Origin: a virus | Length of the DNA stretch: 34,754 nucleotides | Strand: one strand, 5' to 3' | Virus record (IMG/VR): IMGVR_UViG_3300037493_000418 | Span: 1 to 34,754 of that record | Shown here: one piece after another, positions 27,939 through 34,754 of the stretch | How the letters are laid out: each line of letters opens with the position of its first letter | Numbering within the stretch: the stretch's first letter is position 1 | The notes under the pieces: model-generated | What the model saw: the letters and a program-made list of their open reading frames with translations, nothing else | Told to the model about the DNA's origin: nothing | Databases searched by the model: none | Translations under genes and position numbers: made by a program

Positions 27939-28739
27939 TTATGCCTTTTTTTGGCGTTTGTATGCAACCACTTTGGACATATTGCCGGTTCGGGCTGCTT
28001 CTTCCCGCAGCCGTTCGAGGGTGGAGTCCACCGCGCCTGATGATCGGCCTGTGCCGGTAACGACACGTTCGGGGGCTGGCGCTTGTTTGCGGTTTGTAAC
28101 TTTCAATTCTTTCTCCAGTTTTGCTACCGCGAAGGCAAACTTCACGGGGTCTTTGATGTCGGACAGTTCCTTGGCCTTCTTCGGGTTCTTTCCAAGGGCG
28201 TAAATGACGAGTGCAGGATTATCCGCACCCTGGAGCACCACGCCTTGCTGCGTGATACTGAATAGCTCTTGGGCGATTGCCTCGGCCTCTTCATAGTCTT
28301 TAACTCGCAGCTCGGCTTTTGCTTTACCGTAGCCGTCCAGTTTGGCCTGCCATGCTTTCTGCTGGTTTTGCACTTCGGCTTCTTGCCTAGCGTTAACGTC
28401 ATCGGCTTGTCGCTTGCGCTCGAACCATGTTGTCAGTGCTTCCTCGTACCTCTCAGCGTCGTAGTCGTGATCTTCCAGGCTTGGCTTCTTGCCCAGCATG
28501 ACCGGCTTGGTCTCAGTCTGTGCGGTGCTTTGCAGCTTGCCCTGCAGTTCACGGTTTTGGCGTTGCAGTTCTCGGTTCGTCTTGCGCAGCTCGCGTACCC
28601 ATTCGGGGGCATGGGCTGGCTCTTCAGGAGGTGGCGCTTCCTCGCCAATGCTGACAACTACTTCCTCCTCTTCAATCTCTTCCTCTTCAGCAATTTCGCT
28701 GATTTCTTCAATTTCCTCTAACTCAATTTCTTCATTCAT
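27939..28739 (-). CDS. Scaffolding protein, P22 gp8-like position (266 aa)
   Basis: I took the ATG at 28739, which has GGAG six bases upstream, over the ATG at 28760. The first 30 residues are almost entirely Glu and Ile, then a proline-rich hinge. A long helical region follows (W-V-R-E-L-R-K-T-N-R-E-L-Q-R-Q-N-R-E-L-Q-G-K-L-Q). The C-terminus is basic and helical (L-E-R-L-R-E-E-A-A-R-T-G-N-M-S-K-V-V-A-Y-K-R-Q-K-K-A), as expected of the coat-binding helix-turn-helix of P22 scaffold. It lies between portal and coat genes, so the scaffold call is strong on context. Confidence 0.8.
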   Translation of the reverse strand: MNEEIELEEIEEISEIAEEEEIEEEEVVVSIGEEAPPPEEPAHAPEWVRELRKTNRELQRQNRELQGKLQSTAQTETKPVMLGKKPSLEDHDYDAERYEEALTTWFERKRQADDVNARQEAEVQNQQKAWQAKLDGYGKAKAELRVKDYEEAEAIAQELFSITQQGVVLQGADNPALVIYALGKNPKKAKELSDIKDPVKFAFAVAKLEKELKVTNRKQAPAPERVVTGTGRSSGAVDSTLERLREEAARTGNMSKVVAYKRQKKA

Positions 28740-28760
28740 CGTTAACTCCATCTCACCCAT

Positions 28761-30824
28761 TTAAAACGGCTGGGTGGTTGCCGTTGTCTGTTGTTGAACA
28801 ACTCCACCGATTTCCTCGGCTAGTTTCAGCGCATGGTCTTGCGAATCCATGTCCACGTTGCTGAGGGTCTCGACCGTTTTGGCTCGGCTGAGTTCAGCGT
28901 CGGCAATGGTCTTGACGGTGCTGGCGCGTGCCTGGGCTGCTTTGGCGGTGGCCTCTTCGGCTGCGGCTTGCAGGTAGATCGCGTTCGGGTCTTGCGGCTG
29001 GCCCTGCATCTCGGCCATCATTTCTTGGGCCTCGTCGTCGGTGGGCTTGACCACGCCCATGCGCAGGAGTTTCTTGCGGAAGTACGCATTAGCATCGCCT
29101 ACGCCCTCGCCTTCCATGTTCATCATGGCCATTGCAGTCAGCACCTGCTGGGTCTCTGGGTCTTGGGTGATCTGGAGCATTCCAGTCAAAGCCCTGACCG
29201 TCGCGGCACGCTTGCTGCTGGACGATGGCCCGACTTCAGCTACAACGTCAAAGGTGGCGTCGGTCAAGTCGTTTGCCATTACCATTGCGCCGGTCTCCTG
29301 GTCAATCATGGGTTGCATTAACTCAACCATTCCCGCTTCACCAGTGGGCGCGATAGTTTTCATCTTGCGCTTGTCCTCGGTATAGATTTCCTTTGCCATG
29401 CCCAGCCAGATTTCGCCGCAGCGCTTCATGCCCTTGGCGAAATTGCTCATGTAGATGAAGGTCTGCATGTCCACACGGGTTTGAATCATCTCCACCGCTT
29501 TGCCGGATACGCCAGACACCATCTTGTCAGCGCCTTGCGGGTTGCCCAGAATATCCTGCATGTCCTGCTCGGTGATCTGCAAGAGTGCCGCCATTGCCGG
29601 AGGGATTTGTGCCGACTTTGTATAGGCCACAGGCCCAGAGATTTGAGTGCCGCCATCAGCCCCAGTGACAGGGTTAATCAGCAAGTAAGGGTAATCCCTT
29701 AGGTTATCTTCTGCCCACATTACCTGATGCCCTGCGACCTGTTCAGGCGTCATGATGGGCTTCTCGATGCTCGACAGTGCGCTAATCTCGCCCAGCTTGG
29801 ACAGTTGCATGTTCTTCAGGCGCTGGGCATCCTTGGCAAGCCTGACTGCGCCCATGCAACGCTCGATGTTGTCCACGAACCACCGTTTGCCGTAGACCAC
29901 CACAATGGGAATGTTCTTGCCAGCGATATATCCGGCATCCTCCAACACCTTGCCGCCACTCATGATGTACTTGCGTACACGCATCCGCTTGACACGTTTC
30001 TGTCTGACTTCCCTAGTGCCGATGGCCATCAGGGTTTCTTCTAGGGTCTCATCGTTTACAAAGTCTGTGGCGGTGTAGCGCTCCTCAGTTCCGTCAATGG
30101 CCTGGAATATGCGGATGGTCTCGCTCTTTTCCTCGATCTTGTAGTATTCAGCCACAAAAACAATATCGGGAGTCGCCCAGTCAAATTCATATTGGTGAAT
30201 GATCTTGGGCCAGTCTGTCGGGTCATCGTTGTAGATTTCCTTGTAGCTGTCACGGGTCATGCTGGTGACCACAAAGCAGAATTTGGCGTCGGACTTGTCC
30301 TGGCGCTTGGCGTTCAGGTCAAAGAATACCGAACTGTCAGCATCGTAGATGGGTTCAAAGCGAATGCGCTGGCGGTCATCTTCGTCATCTTCCTCATCTT
30401 CATAGACTGTGCGCAAGCGCCAGGCACCGATACCACCGCCTACGGCCTCCTCAAAGGCGTTGTCGTAAGCCTCATCGGCCACAGATGCCTGCTCATCAGC
30501 GCGGTACAGGCCATCGCAGACCTCGGCCAGCTTGTCGTTCTCTGACCCGTCCTTGCTGACATAATCAACTGTAATGCGGTTGTTACGGTACTCGTTGACA
30601 ATTCGAATGACTGCCAACATGATTTTGTTGACTTCAAACTTCGGCTTGTTTTCGTACTGGTCGTAAAGTGGGCCTTCCCACTGAGCGCCACACAAACTGT
30701 AAAAGCGCCGGTCTTGCAGGCATTGCAGGCGCTCATCTCGCAGCGCTGTTTGTATGTCGTTGAACTGCCGCAGCGCATCAGCGTGCAGATTTGCTAGGCG
30801 TTGGTCATTGGGTATTCGTGCCAT
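28761..30824 (-). CDS. Portal protein, P22 gp1-like
   Basis: At 687 residues it is near the 725 of P22 gp1. Typical segments are R-F-Y-S-L-C-G-A-Q-W near residue 42, R-I-V-N-E-Y-R-N-N-R-I-T-V-D-Y at about 73-87, and F-D-L-N-A-K-R-Q-D-K-S-D-A-K-F near 167. The core has P-I-V-V-V-Y-G-K-R-W and N-P-Q-G-A-D-K, and the C-terminus forms a long helical, Ala/Glu-rich barrel-like tail. It forms the dodecameric DNA gate at one capsid vertex and works with terL. Confidence 0.9.
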   Translation of the reverse strand: MARIPNDQRLANLHADALRQFNDIQTALRDERLQCLQDRRFYSLCGAQWEGPLYDQYENKPKFEVNKIMLAVIRIVNEYRNNRITVDYVSKDGSENDKLAEVCDGLYRADEQASVADEAYDNAFEEAVGGGIGAWRLRTVYEDEEDDEDDRQRIRFEPIYDADSSVFFDLNAKRQDKSDAKFCFVVTSMTRDSYKEIYNDDPTDWPKIIHQYEFDWATPDIVFVAEYYKIEEKSETIRIFQAIDGTEERYTATDFVNDETLEETLMAIGTREVRQKRVKRMRVRKYIMSGGKVLEDAGYIAGKNIPIVVVYGKRWFVDNIERCMGAVRLAKDAQRLKNMQLSKLGEISALSSIEKPIMTPEQVAGHQVMWAEDNLRDYPYLLINPVTGADGGTQISGPVAYTKSAQIPPAMAALLQITEQDMQDILGNPQGADKMVSGVSGKAVEMIQTRVDMQTFIYMSNFAKGMKRCGEIWLGMAKEIYTEDKRKMKTIAPTGEAGMVELMQPMIDQETGAMVMANDLTDATFDVVAEVGPSSSSKRAATVRALTGMLQITQDPETQQVLTAMAMMNMEGEGVGDANAYFRKKLLRMGVVKPTDDEAQEMMAEMQGQPQDPNAIYLQAAAEEATAKAAQARASTVKTIADAELSRAKTVETLSNVDMDSQDHALKLAEEIGGVVQQQTTATTQPF

Positions 30825-30847
30825 GGTTGTCCTTTTGGGGCGATTAT

Positions 30848-32071
30848 CTACCAGCGTTTGACATTGGGCAATGGCGTAAATGTAGCCGCTTTCGTGACTG
30901 CTGACCGCCTAATGCCCTCGCAGGCATACCGCAAGGCGTCAATAACGTGGTTCTTTTTGTCTTCCAGCACCGGCAGGATTCGCCCTGTCAATGGGTCAGA
31001 CTTGTAGCTGTAGAGGCTGAGTTCGTCAATAGTATGCGTGCAGCGAGGGTGCACCACAATGTCGTAGTTCTTGAGAAACTCAATGCCTTCCTCTACCGAC
31101 TTCGGCCCTTTGATGGCGGTCATGATCTTGGGAAAACCGTTCTTGCGCATGTGGCTGATGGTCTCTGGCCTGGCTGAGTCGGCCACGATGGGCCATTTCT
31201 CGGCCTCCGGCACCTGCATGAACAGTTCAGGCGTGTTGACAATCTCGCAGCCCACCATATAGGCTTCATGGTCAATGTACAGCTTGCGCCCAATGATGTG
31301 GCAGCGCACCAGGGTAGTCGGGTCAACGGCAAAGCCCCAGTCTGCGCCCAGCCGGTGGATTGCGTCTAACGGTGCCTCAAAGTCATCAATCACCCAGTTC
31401 TTGAACACCCTGCTGCTGCTGTTGGTCAAGTAGCTGCCCATCCAAACATGGGCGTACTTGTCGGGGTCGCGCCGCTTGTCGTACTCCATCTCTTCTTTGA
31501 GAACGTCAGGAAACCACGGGTTTTGCCCAAAGTTGACCTTTAAGACGGTGGCATCCTTTGGCGGTTCAGGCCCACGCAGCAGGAAGTCCACGGGGTCGGA
31601 CTGCTGACGCGGGTTCCACGTGAACCACAGTTCGCTGTCTGGCTTGCGGATGGTTGGCCGCAGCAGGTCTAGGCTGGTCTGGCTCAGGCTTTGGGCCTCC
31701 TCCACCCAGGCGCAGTCGTAGCCTTCCAGCGACTTAATGCTGTCAGCGGTGTGATTCTGCATACCCTGGAAGATGATCGCGCCGTCGGCCTTCCTGGACT
31801 TGATGACGGCATCCTGGACCTCGAAGTAGGCGCCAGCATTCATATCTTGGATTTTGGTCTCGAGCAATCTCTTGACGGACTGGTTCAGGGATTTCTGAAT
31901 CTCACGGACGCAAACGCTTCTGCGTTTCTGGTCAATGATGTGCGCCTCGATCATTAACTCAGCAAACATATGGGACTTGCCCGAGCCTCGACCGCCCCAG
32001 GCGCCTTTGTACCGGCTGGCCTCCAGCAGGGGCACGGCCCATTCGGGGGTCTGAATTTGGAGGGTTGTCAT
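30848..32071 (-). CDS. terL: Terminase large subunit
   Basis: The 407-residue packaging motor has Walker A G-G-R-G-S-G-K-S at 26-33, R-E-I-Q-K-S-L-N-Q-S-V-K near 57-68 and Walker B C-A-W-V-E-E-A near 119-125. The C-terminal nuclease begins with L-G-A-D-W-G-F-A-V-D-P near 240, the first acidic pair of the RNase H-like fold. It belongs to the PBSX/terminase_3-like group rather than to P22's own terL type by eye. It starts by ATGA overlap with the methyltransferase gene, and is followed by the portal. Confidence 0.92.
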   Translation of the reverse strand: MTTLQIQTPEWAVPLLEASRYKGAWGGRGSGKSHMFAELMIEAHIIDQKRRSVCVREIQKSLNQSVKRLLETKIQDMNAGAYFEVQDAVIKSRKADGAIIFQGMQNHTADSIKSLEGYDCAWVEEAQSLSQTSLDLLRPTIRKPDSELWFTWNPRQQSDPVDFLLRGPEPPKDATVLKVNFGQNPWFPDVLKEEMEYDKRRDPDKYAHVWMGSYLTNSSSRVFKNWVIDDFEAPLDAIHRLGADWGFAVDPTTLVRCHIIGRKLYIDHEAYMVGCEIVNTPELFMQVPEAEKWPIVADSARPETISHMRKNGFPKIMTAIKGPKSVEEGIEFLKNYDIVVHPRCTHTIDELSLYSYKSDPLTGRILPVLEDKKNHVIDALRYACEGIRRSAVTKAATFTPLPNVKRW

Positions 32072-32790
32072 TTCTTGTAAGTCACAATCACCGTATTAAC
32101 CATAGTTCCAGATTCTTTAAACGCGCCACTAGGCAAACTTTCTATCGTGCTGACGCTTTCCCGAAATTCTTTAGTCAATTTATCTTGGCGAAACAAAACA
32201 CCAGCAGACATAACGGCGACCAACGTTCCACCATCTTTTAAAAAATGTTTGGCATGGTTAACGTGTTTAATGTCTTGACGCTTTGAAAAAGGTGGATTCA
32301 TTAAAACCGCGTCATATTTGGCTTCTGGCTTTATTTCCATAAAATCGGCTTGAATAACTACGGCTTTGAAATGTTGGCGCAAGTATTCGGCGTTTTCGGC
32401 CATCTTTTCAACACAATCAATTTTGCATCCTTCAAGACCTTCAATCAAAGCGCCACGGCCTGCGCTTGGTTCTAAAACAGTCATTCCCGTATAAATACCG
32501 GCTAATTCTCTTACCCTGTTTGCCACATTTAAAGGTGTAGGGAAAAACTCAAATTCATCTTTGGGAACGTCAACTTCACCAGTCAAAATAATTTGATCTA
32601 TTCGGTCTTCGGCATCAGTATCAAAAACGTGCGCTTTGGCGCTGCGGTTCCATTTACCACCAGCAGCCTCTAGAACCTTGTTAACGCTCATATACATAGC
32701 CCTATCAAGTTGACTAGGCGGCAAAAAATATTGTCTGCCAGTTGCAATGCCTGCGCTTAGGACTTGCAATACATCGTTTGTAATTTTCAT
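32068..32790 (-). CDS. Class I DNA methyltransferase (probably N6-adenine) between terS and terL
   Basis: The 240-residue enzyme has motif I V-L-E-P-S-A-G-R-G-A-L (105-115) and motif IV N-P-P-F (165-168), the pattern of N6-adenine methyltransferases. The first 95 residues (F-L-P-P-x-Q-L-D-R, V-N-K-V-L-E-A-A-G-G-K-W, F-F-P-T-P) are an N-terminal domain shared with many phage methyltransferases. No separate target-recognition domain is visible. It joins both neighbours by ATGA overlaps despite a visibly lower GC content. It may protect genomic DNA or mark packaging sites. Confidence 0.85.
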   Translation of the reverse strand: MKITNDVLQVLSAGIATGRQYFLPPSQLDRAMYMSVNKVLEAAGGKWNRSAKAHVFDTDAEDRIDQIILTGEVDVPKDEFEFFPTPLNVANRVRELAGIYTGMTVLEPSAGRGALIEGLEGCKIDCVEKMAENAEYLRQHFKAVVIQADFMEIKPEAKYDAVLMNPPFSKRQDIKHVNHAKHFLKDGGTLVAVMSAGVLFRQDKLTKEFRESVSTIESLPSGAFKESGTMVNTVIVTYKK

Positions 32791-33209
32791 GCTTTCACCA
32801 CCACGCGCTCGATGCGCTGAACCAGTGGATTAGCAGGGTCGCCCGATACTTCCAGCTTCTCGCCGTACTTCTTGGGCGCCAGCTTGGACAGAAGCCACTT
32901 GCGGGTGTCCACTTGGAGCTTGTGCTTTTGCACTGCCGCCCAGTCTTTCTTGCCGTCAGGTTGCAGACCGACATCTTCGTCGCTCAACTCCAGCACCTCG
33001 TTTGCCATGCGCTCAATCAAGTCCTCGCGTGCGCGTGCGTAGTTGTTTGCAAGTTCAGCATCTTCATCTGCCCAACGAATAAAAGTGCTGTGACTTACTC
33101 CAGCAGCCGCGCATGATTTGAACGTGCTTAAACCACCGCGCATACCTTCCAGCACTATTTTGCTTACTTTGGCTCGTTCATCACTTCCTGGCGATGTGCG
33201 TTTGGTCAT
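32787..33209 (-). CDS. terS: Terminase small subunit
   Basis: The start at 33209 overlaps the HNH stop by ATGA. The 140-residue protein has a helix-turn-helix-like part (G-L-S-T-F-K-S-C-A-A-A-G-V-S-H-S-T-F-I-R-W, about 22-42) and a long helix A-N-E-V-L-E-L-S-D-E-D. It ends with W-L-L-S-K-L-A-P-K-K-Y-G-E-K-L-E-V-S-G-D, typical of small terminase proteins of this group. It recognises the packaging (pac) site, which is often inside its own gene in headful phages. Confidence 0.82.
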   Translation of the reverse strand: MTKRTSPGSDERAKVSKIVLEGMRGGLSTFKSCAAAGVSHSTFIRWADEDAELANNYARAREDLIERMANEVLELSDEDVGLQPDGKKDWAAVQKHKLQVDTRKWLLSKLAPKKYGEKLEVSGDPANPLVQRIERVVVKA

Positions 33210-33490
33210 TTGTTTAACATTTCTATAGTTTTCACATGGGCATTGTGCCACATTTGTGATTTTTCGTACTTACTCATTTTGCCTTGGTCTAGGTTGGCAT
33301 GGCAAGTAAAGCAAAGTGCGGCCACAAATTCATCGCTGGCTTTGATTCCCCGTCCTTTGCCATGCGCCCCTTCGTTTGAGTGTGCGGCTACTACCGTGCC
33401 ATCTTCTGCGCCGCAATGCTGGCAAGGTAATGCTCGGCAGGCTTCCAAGCGCTTTTTGTCGCGCAGGTACTTAGTCTTAGGGAACATCAT
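33206..33490 (-). CDS. Small HNH-type nuclease, DUF1364-like (94 aa)
   Basis: C-x2-C (P-C-Q-H-C-G), A-A-H-S-N-E-G-A-H-G-K-G-R-G-I-K and C-F-T-C-H-A-N-L-D form a zinc-ribbon HNH pattern. This resembles DUF1364 proteins of phage nin-like regions. Placement between ninB and terS is also that of HNH proteins that aid terminase in cos and pac phages. Its role may be in recombination or packaging; the sequence does not decide. The start overlaps the ninB stop by ATGA. Confidence 0.7.
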   Translation of the reverse strand: MMFPKTKYLRDKKRLEACRALPCQHCGAEDGTVVAAHSNEGAHGKGRGIKASDEFVAALCFTCHANLDQGKMSKYEKSQMWHNAHVKTIEMLNK

Positions 33491-33882
33491 GCGGAAAACC
33501 TCACGCCTTTTTCTGCGCCGAAGGCTTCCATTAAAGTCTGCAAATCACACATTTCCGCTTTGGTCATCTTGCTTGTTGACATTCCCAGAACAACAAAGCC
33601 ACCGTCCAAGCCTGGCACTACGTCCTGCTTTTTTAGTGATGCGGTGAAAACGTGCTTCCATTCCTCCGGCGTTAGCTTGCGCCCGTACCAGTCAACCTGG
33701 CTGCTGATTTCTGTCAGCATGGCCCAAAGACGCGAGTTCTGCTCAAGGCTGCGCGTAGCCGGTTTGATCTCTAGCACCATCTTATGCCCTGCCATTAGTG
33801 CGCTTTTTAACTGCGGCCAGATTGTTTTGGTCATTACCGTGTGGGCCTGGACTGGTTCCCAGCATTGGACTGCAAGTTTCAT
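33487..33882 (-). CDS. ninB: NinB-like recombination protein
   Basis: The complete 131-residue gene has the family core I-K-P-A-T-R-S-L-E-Q-N-S-R-L-W-A-M-L-T-E-I-S (about 40-61), W-Y-G-R-K-L-T-P-E-E-W-K-H-V-F-T-A (about 64-80) and V-V-L-G-M-S-T-S-K-M-T-K-A-E-M (about 97-111). NinB/Orf helps single-strand annealing recombination and fits with the ERF cassette on the other side of the control region. It starts by ATGA overlap with the nuclease gene. The first 99 codons recur, identical, at the left edge of the window. Confidence 0.85.
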   Translation of the reverse strand: MKLAVQCWEPVQAHTVMTKTIWPQLKSALMAGHKMVLEIKPATRSLEQNSRLWAMLTEISSQVDWYGRKLTPEEWKHVFTASLKKQDVVPGLDGGFVVLGMSTSKMTKAEMCDLQTLMEAFGAEKGVRFSA

Positions 33883-34166
33883 TTGACTACTCCGATCATT
33901 CTTAAAGCGGCTTCAGGGCCATCAACAATGCAAACTGGGCCTTGCCATGCACCGTGCCATTTCAATTGGTCTTCAGTTAGCTTTTGGGCTGATTTGGGCT
34001 TGCTACCGTCTTTTATTTCCATCAATAGATTTACCCCTCTGATTGACACCAAAAGGTCGGGAACGCCTTTCCCAAGCGCAGCCAATGATTGAACAGATGC
34101 GCCTGCCGCCCGTAATGCGCTTACAACTTGAATTTGATTTGAGTCTATTTTTGCTGCTCTTCGCAT
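33879..34166 (-). CDS. VRR-NUC-like PD-(D/E)XK nuclease, allele B (95 aa)
   Basis: This allele shows the full family pattern: G-K-G-V-P-D-L-L-V (first acidic residue), L-L-M-E-I-K-D-G (E-x-K), L-T-E-D-Q-L-K-W-H-G, then V-D-G-P-E-A-A-L. VRR-NUC proteins are PD-(D/E)XK nucleases found stand-alone in phages and as a domain of FAN1; the phage forms may cut branched DNA. The start at 34166 has GGAG eight bases upstream. The first 35 and last 15 residues align well with allele A, while the centre differs. It overlaps both neighbours as allele A does. Confidence 0.8.
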   Translation of the reverse strand: MRRAAKIDSNQIQVVSALRAAGASVQSLAALGKGVPDLLVSIRGVNLLMEIKDGSKPKSAQKLTEDQLKWHGAWQGPVCIVDGPEAALRMIGVVK

Positions 34167-34363
34167 AGTTCTGTCTCCGTTATTTCGCGCATATAGCCAC
34201 GGCATCGAGCGTCAAACCCTTTGCCGTAGTGAGTTTCAATCCTTGCGATCTGCTTTGTGAGCCAGGCGTTAGCCTTGGGCTTACCTAGCAGGGCAACAGT
34301 AGCAAAGTAGGACGGGACAAGCATCCTTGCCTCGGCTTTCTCTAGTTGACCGCGGTCACTCAT
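34145..34363 (-). CDS. Conserved phage protein of unknown function (72 aa), copy B
   Basis: It has the same length and start context as 541-759 and a very similar protein; the last few residues differ (E-E-Q-Q-K against D-T-L-Q-G). Many nucleotide differences are silent, which supports selection on the protein. It overlaps the zinc-ribbon-like gene by ATGA. Confidence 0.65.
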   Translation of the reverse strand: MSDRGQLEKAEARMLVPSYFATVALLGKPKANAWLTKQIARIETHYGKGFDARCRGYMREITETELCEEQQK

Positions 34364-34512
34364 TTGGTATAGCTGCGAAATGCTGGCTCTGCCGGTTTAT
34401 CTTGTCCACAGGCATGTTGAGTAGCTTCTCGCAATACTAACCAAGCCCAATTGCATTTAATGCACACCCAGTACGGCTTTTTACTCGGGCAAGTGTTTAC
34501 TTGTTTAAGCAT
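34360..34512 (-). CDS. Small putative zinc-binding protein (50 aa), copy B
   Basis: The translated frame from 34512 keeps all cysteines and the histidine of copy A, with changes such as R-S to W-A after the second cysteine pair and E to D near the end. The ATGA overlap with the next gene is also kept. It is too short to stand out by length but is supported by this conservation. Confidence 0.6.
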   Translation of the reverse strand: MLKQVNTCPSKKPYWVCIKCNWAWLVLREATQHACGQDKPAEPAFRSYTK

Positions 34513-34513
34513 A

Positions 34514-34754
34514 TTATTCTTCGTAAATTGCATCGTAGTATTGCAAAAGGTCGCATTCAGTATCGCCGTCCGACTTTAATTCTCGAACAGCAGTGCAAAC
34601 AATTGACCTTGCATCTTCAGGCATTGCCGCTTGCAGTACAGCAATTAATCTGTTTGTACGATTGCGTTCAGTAAAAGCATCTTCCACTTTTGCTACAACT
34701 TCTTTATCAAGTGCGGCAATCGTTTCATCCAATTGATTAACAAGTGTTTCTAAC
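34514..34754 (-). CDS. Unknown coiled-coil-like protein, copy B, 5' end cut by window edge
   Basis: This is the counterpart of 910-1176. The window ends inside the gene, so the first eight codons and part of the ninth are missing. The visible part differs from copy A at a handful of residues (for example Q-A-A-M against T-T-M-P region, and I-Y-E-E against T-Y-G-E at the end). The internal ATG at 34732 is not the true start. Confidence 0.6.
   Translation of the reverse strand, partial: LETLVNQLDETIAALDKEVVAKVEDAFTERNRTNRLIAVLQAAMPEDARSIVCTAVRELKSDGDTECDLLQYYDAIYEE

Larger units (their letters stand above)
33584..34754. repeat. Right copy of the divergent terminal overlap
   Basis: This corresponds to 1-1150. 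From 33584 to 33926 the two copies differ at one base; then sequence diverges through the middle of the nuclease gene, with 21 extra bases here, and is moderately similar to the end. It contains the ninB 5' part, the nuclease, the 72-residue unknown gene, the zinc-ribbon-like gene and most of the coiled-coil gene. Confidence 0.9.

Noticed and set aside
4316-31957. Many long open frames opposite the structural genes
   Set aside because: They mirror the codon pattern of the real gene on the other strand, lack ribosome-binding sites and recognisable domains, and would break the tight operon layout.
1-34754. CRISPR arrays, tRNA genes, insertion sequences and diversity-generating retroelements
   Set aside because: No spaced repeat arrays, cloverleaf-like segments, transposase motifs or reverse-transcriptase motifs were seen on either strand.

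Overview
The window is essentially one complete small dsDNA tailed-phage genome, read from a metagenomic or phage assembly. Its two ends overlap: bases 1-1150 correspond to 33584-34754, so one genome unit is about 33.58 kb and probably circular or circularly permuted. The overlap is not exact. It is almost identical over the first 343 bases, then becomes clearly divergent, so two co-existing alleles of the same locus seem to have been joined at the ends. The virion genes match the podovirus P22 plan (portal, scaffold, coat, gp4- and gp10-like tail-hub proteins, three ejection proteins). Gene content and protein style suggest a freshwater betaproteobacterial (Burkholderiales-like) host, but that is an inference from general resemblance. 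I see no integrase, excisionase, CI-type repressor, tRNA, rRNA, CRISPR array or insertion sequence.

There are two transcription units. A divergent control region at about 3686-3840 separates them. Going right (3841-8732) is an early-type operon of very small proteins. It also holds a recombination cassette (ERF annealing protein, PD-(D/E)XK exonuclease, small SSB-like protein), a possible structured RNA, an HNH-AP2 endonuclease and a run of small accessory genes. Going left from 3685 is a small YdaS/Cro-like regulator, a DUF1376 replication protein, a DnaB-like helicase, a VRR-NUC-type nuclease and NinB. Through the circular junction the same direction continues into HNH nuclease, small terminase, DNA methyltransferase, large terminase and the whole virion and lysis module, ending at 8771. 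The two units converge at 8733-8770 with no visible terminator.

Virion module, in transcription order (descending coordinates): terS, methyltransferase, terL, portal, scaffold, coat, decoration-like protein, a hairpin terminator, small basic proteins, gp4-like adaptor, a beta-roll fibre, three basic DUF6321-like proteins, gp10-like stabilisation protein, a coiled-coil/jelly-roll protein in the gene 26 (tail needle) position, small proteins including a cupin, the gp7/gp20/gp16-like ejection proteins, a separate P22-type head-binding domain, a fibre and a low-GC beta-helix tailspike. Lysis genes follow: several small membrane proteins including a three-TM holin, and an M15 peptidase endolysin.

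Genes are very tightly packed, mostly with ATGA or TAATG stop/start overlaps, so translational coupling is the rule. Several start codons here were chosen on that basis. All functional calls come from reading translated sequence and motifs; no database search was run.
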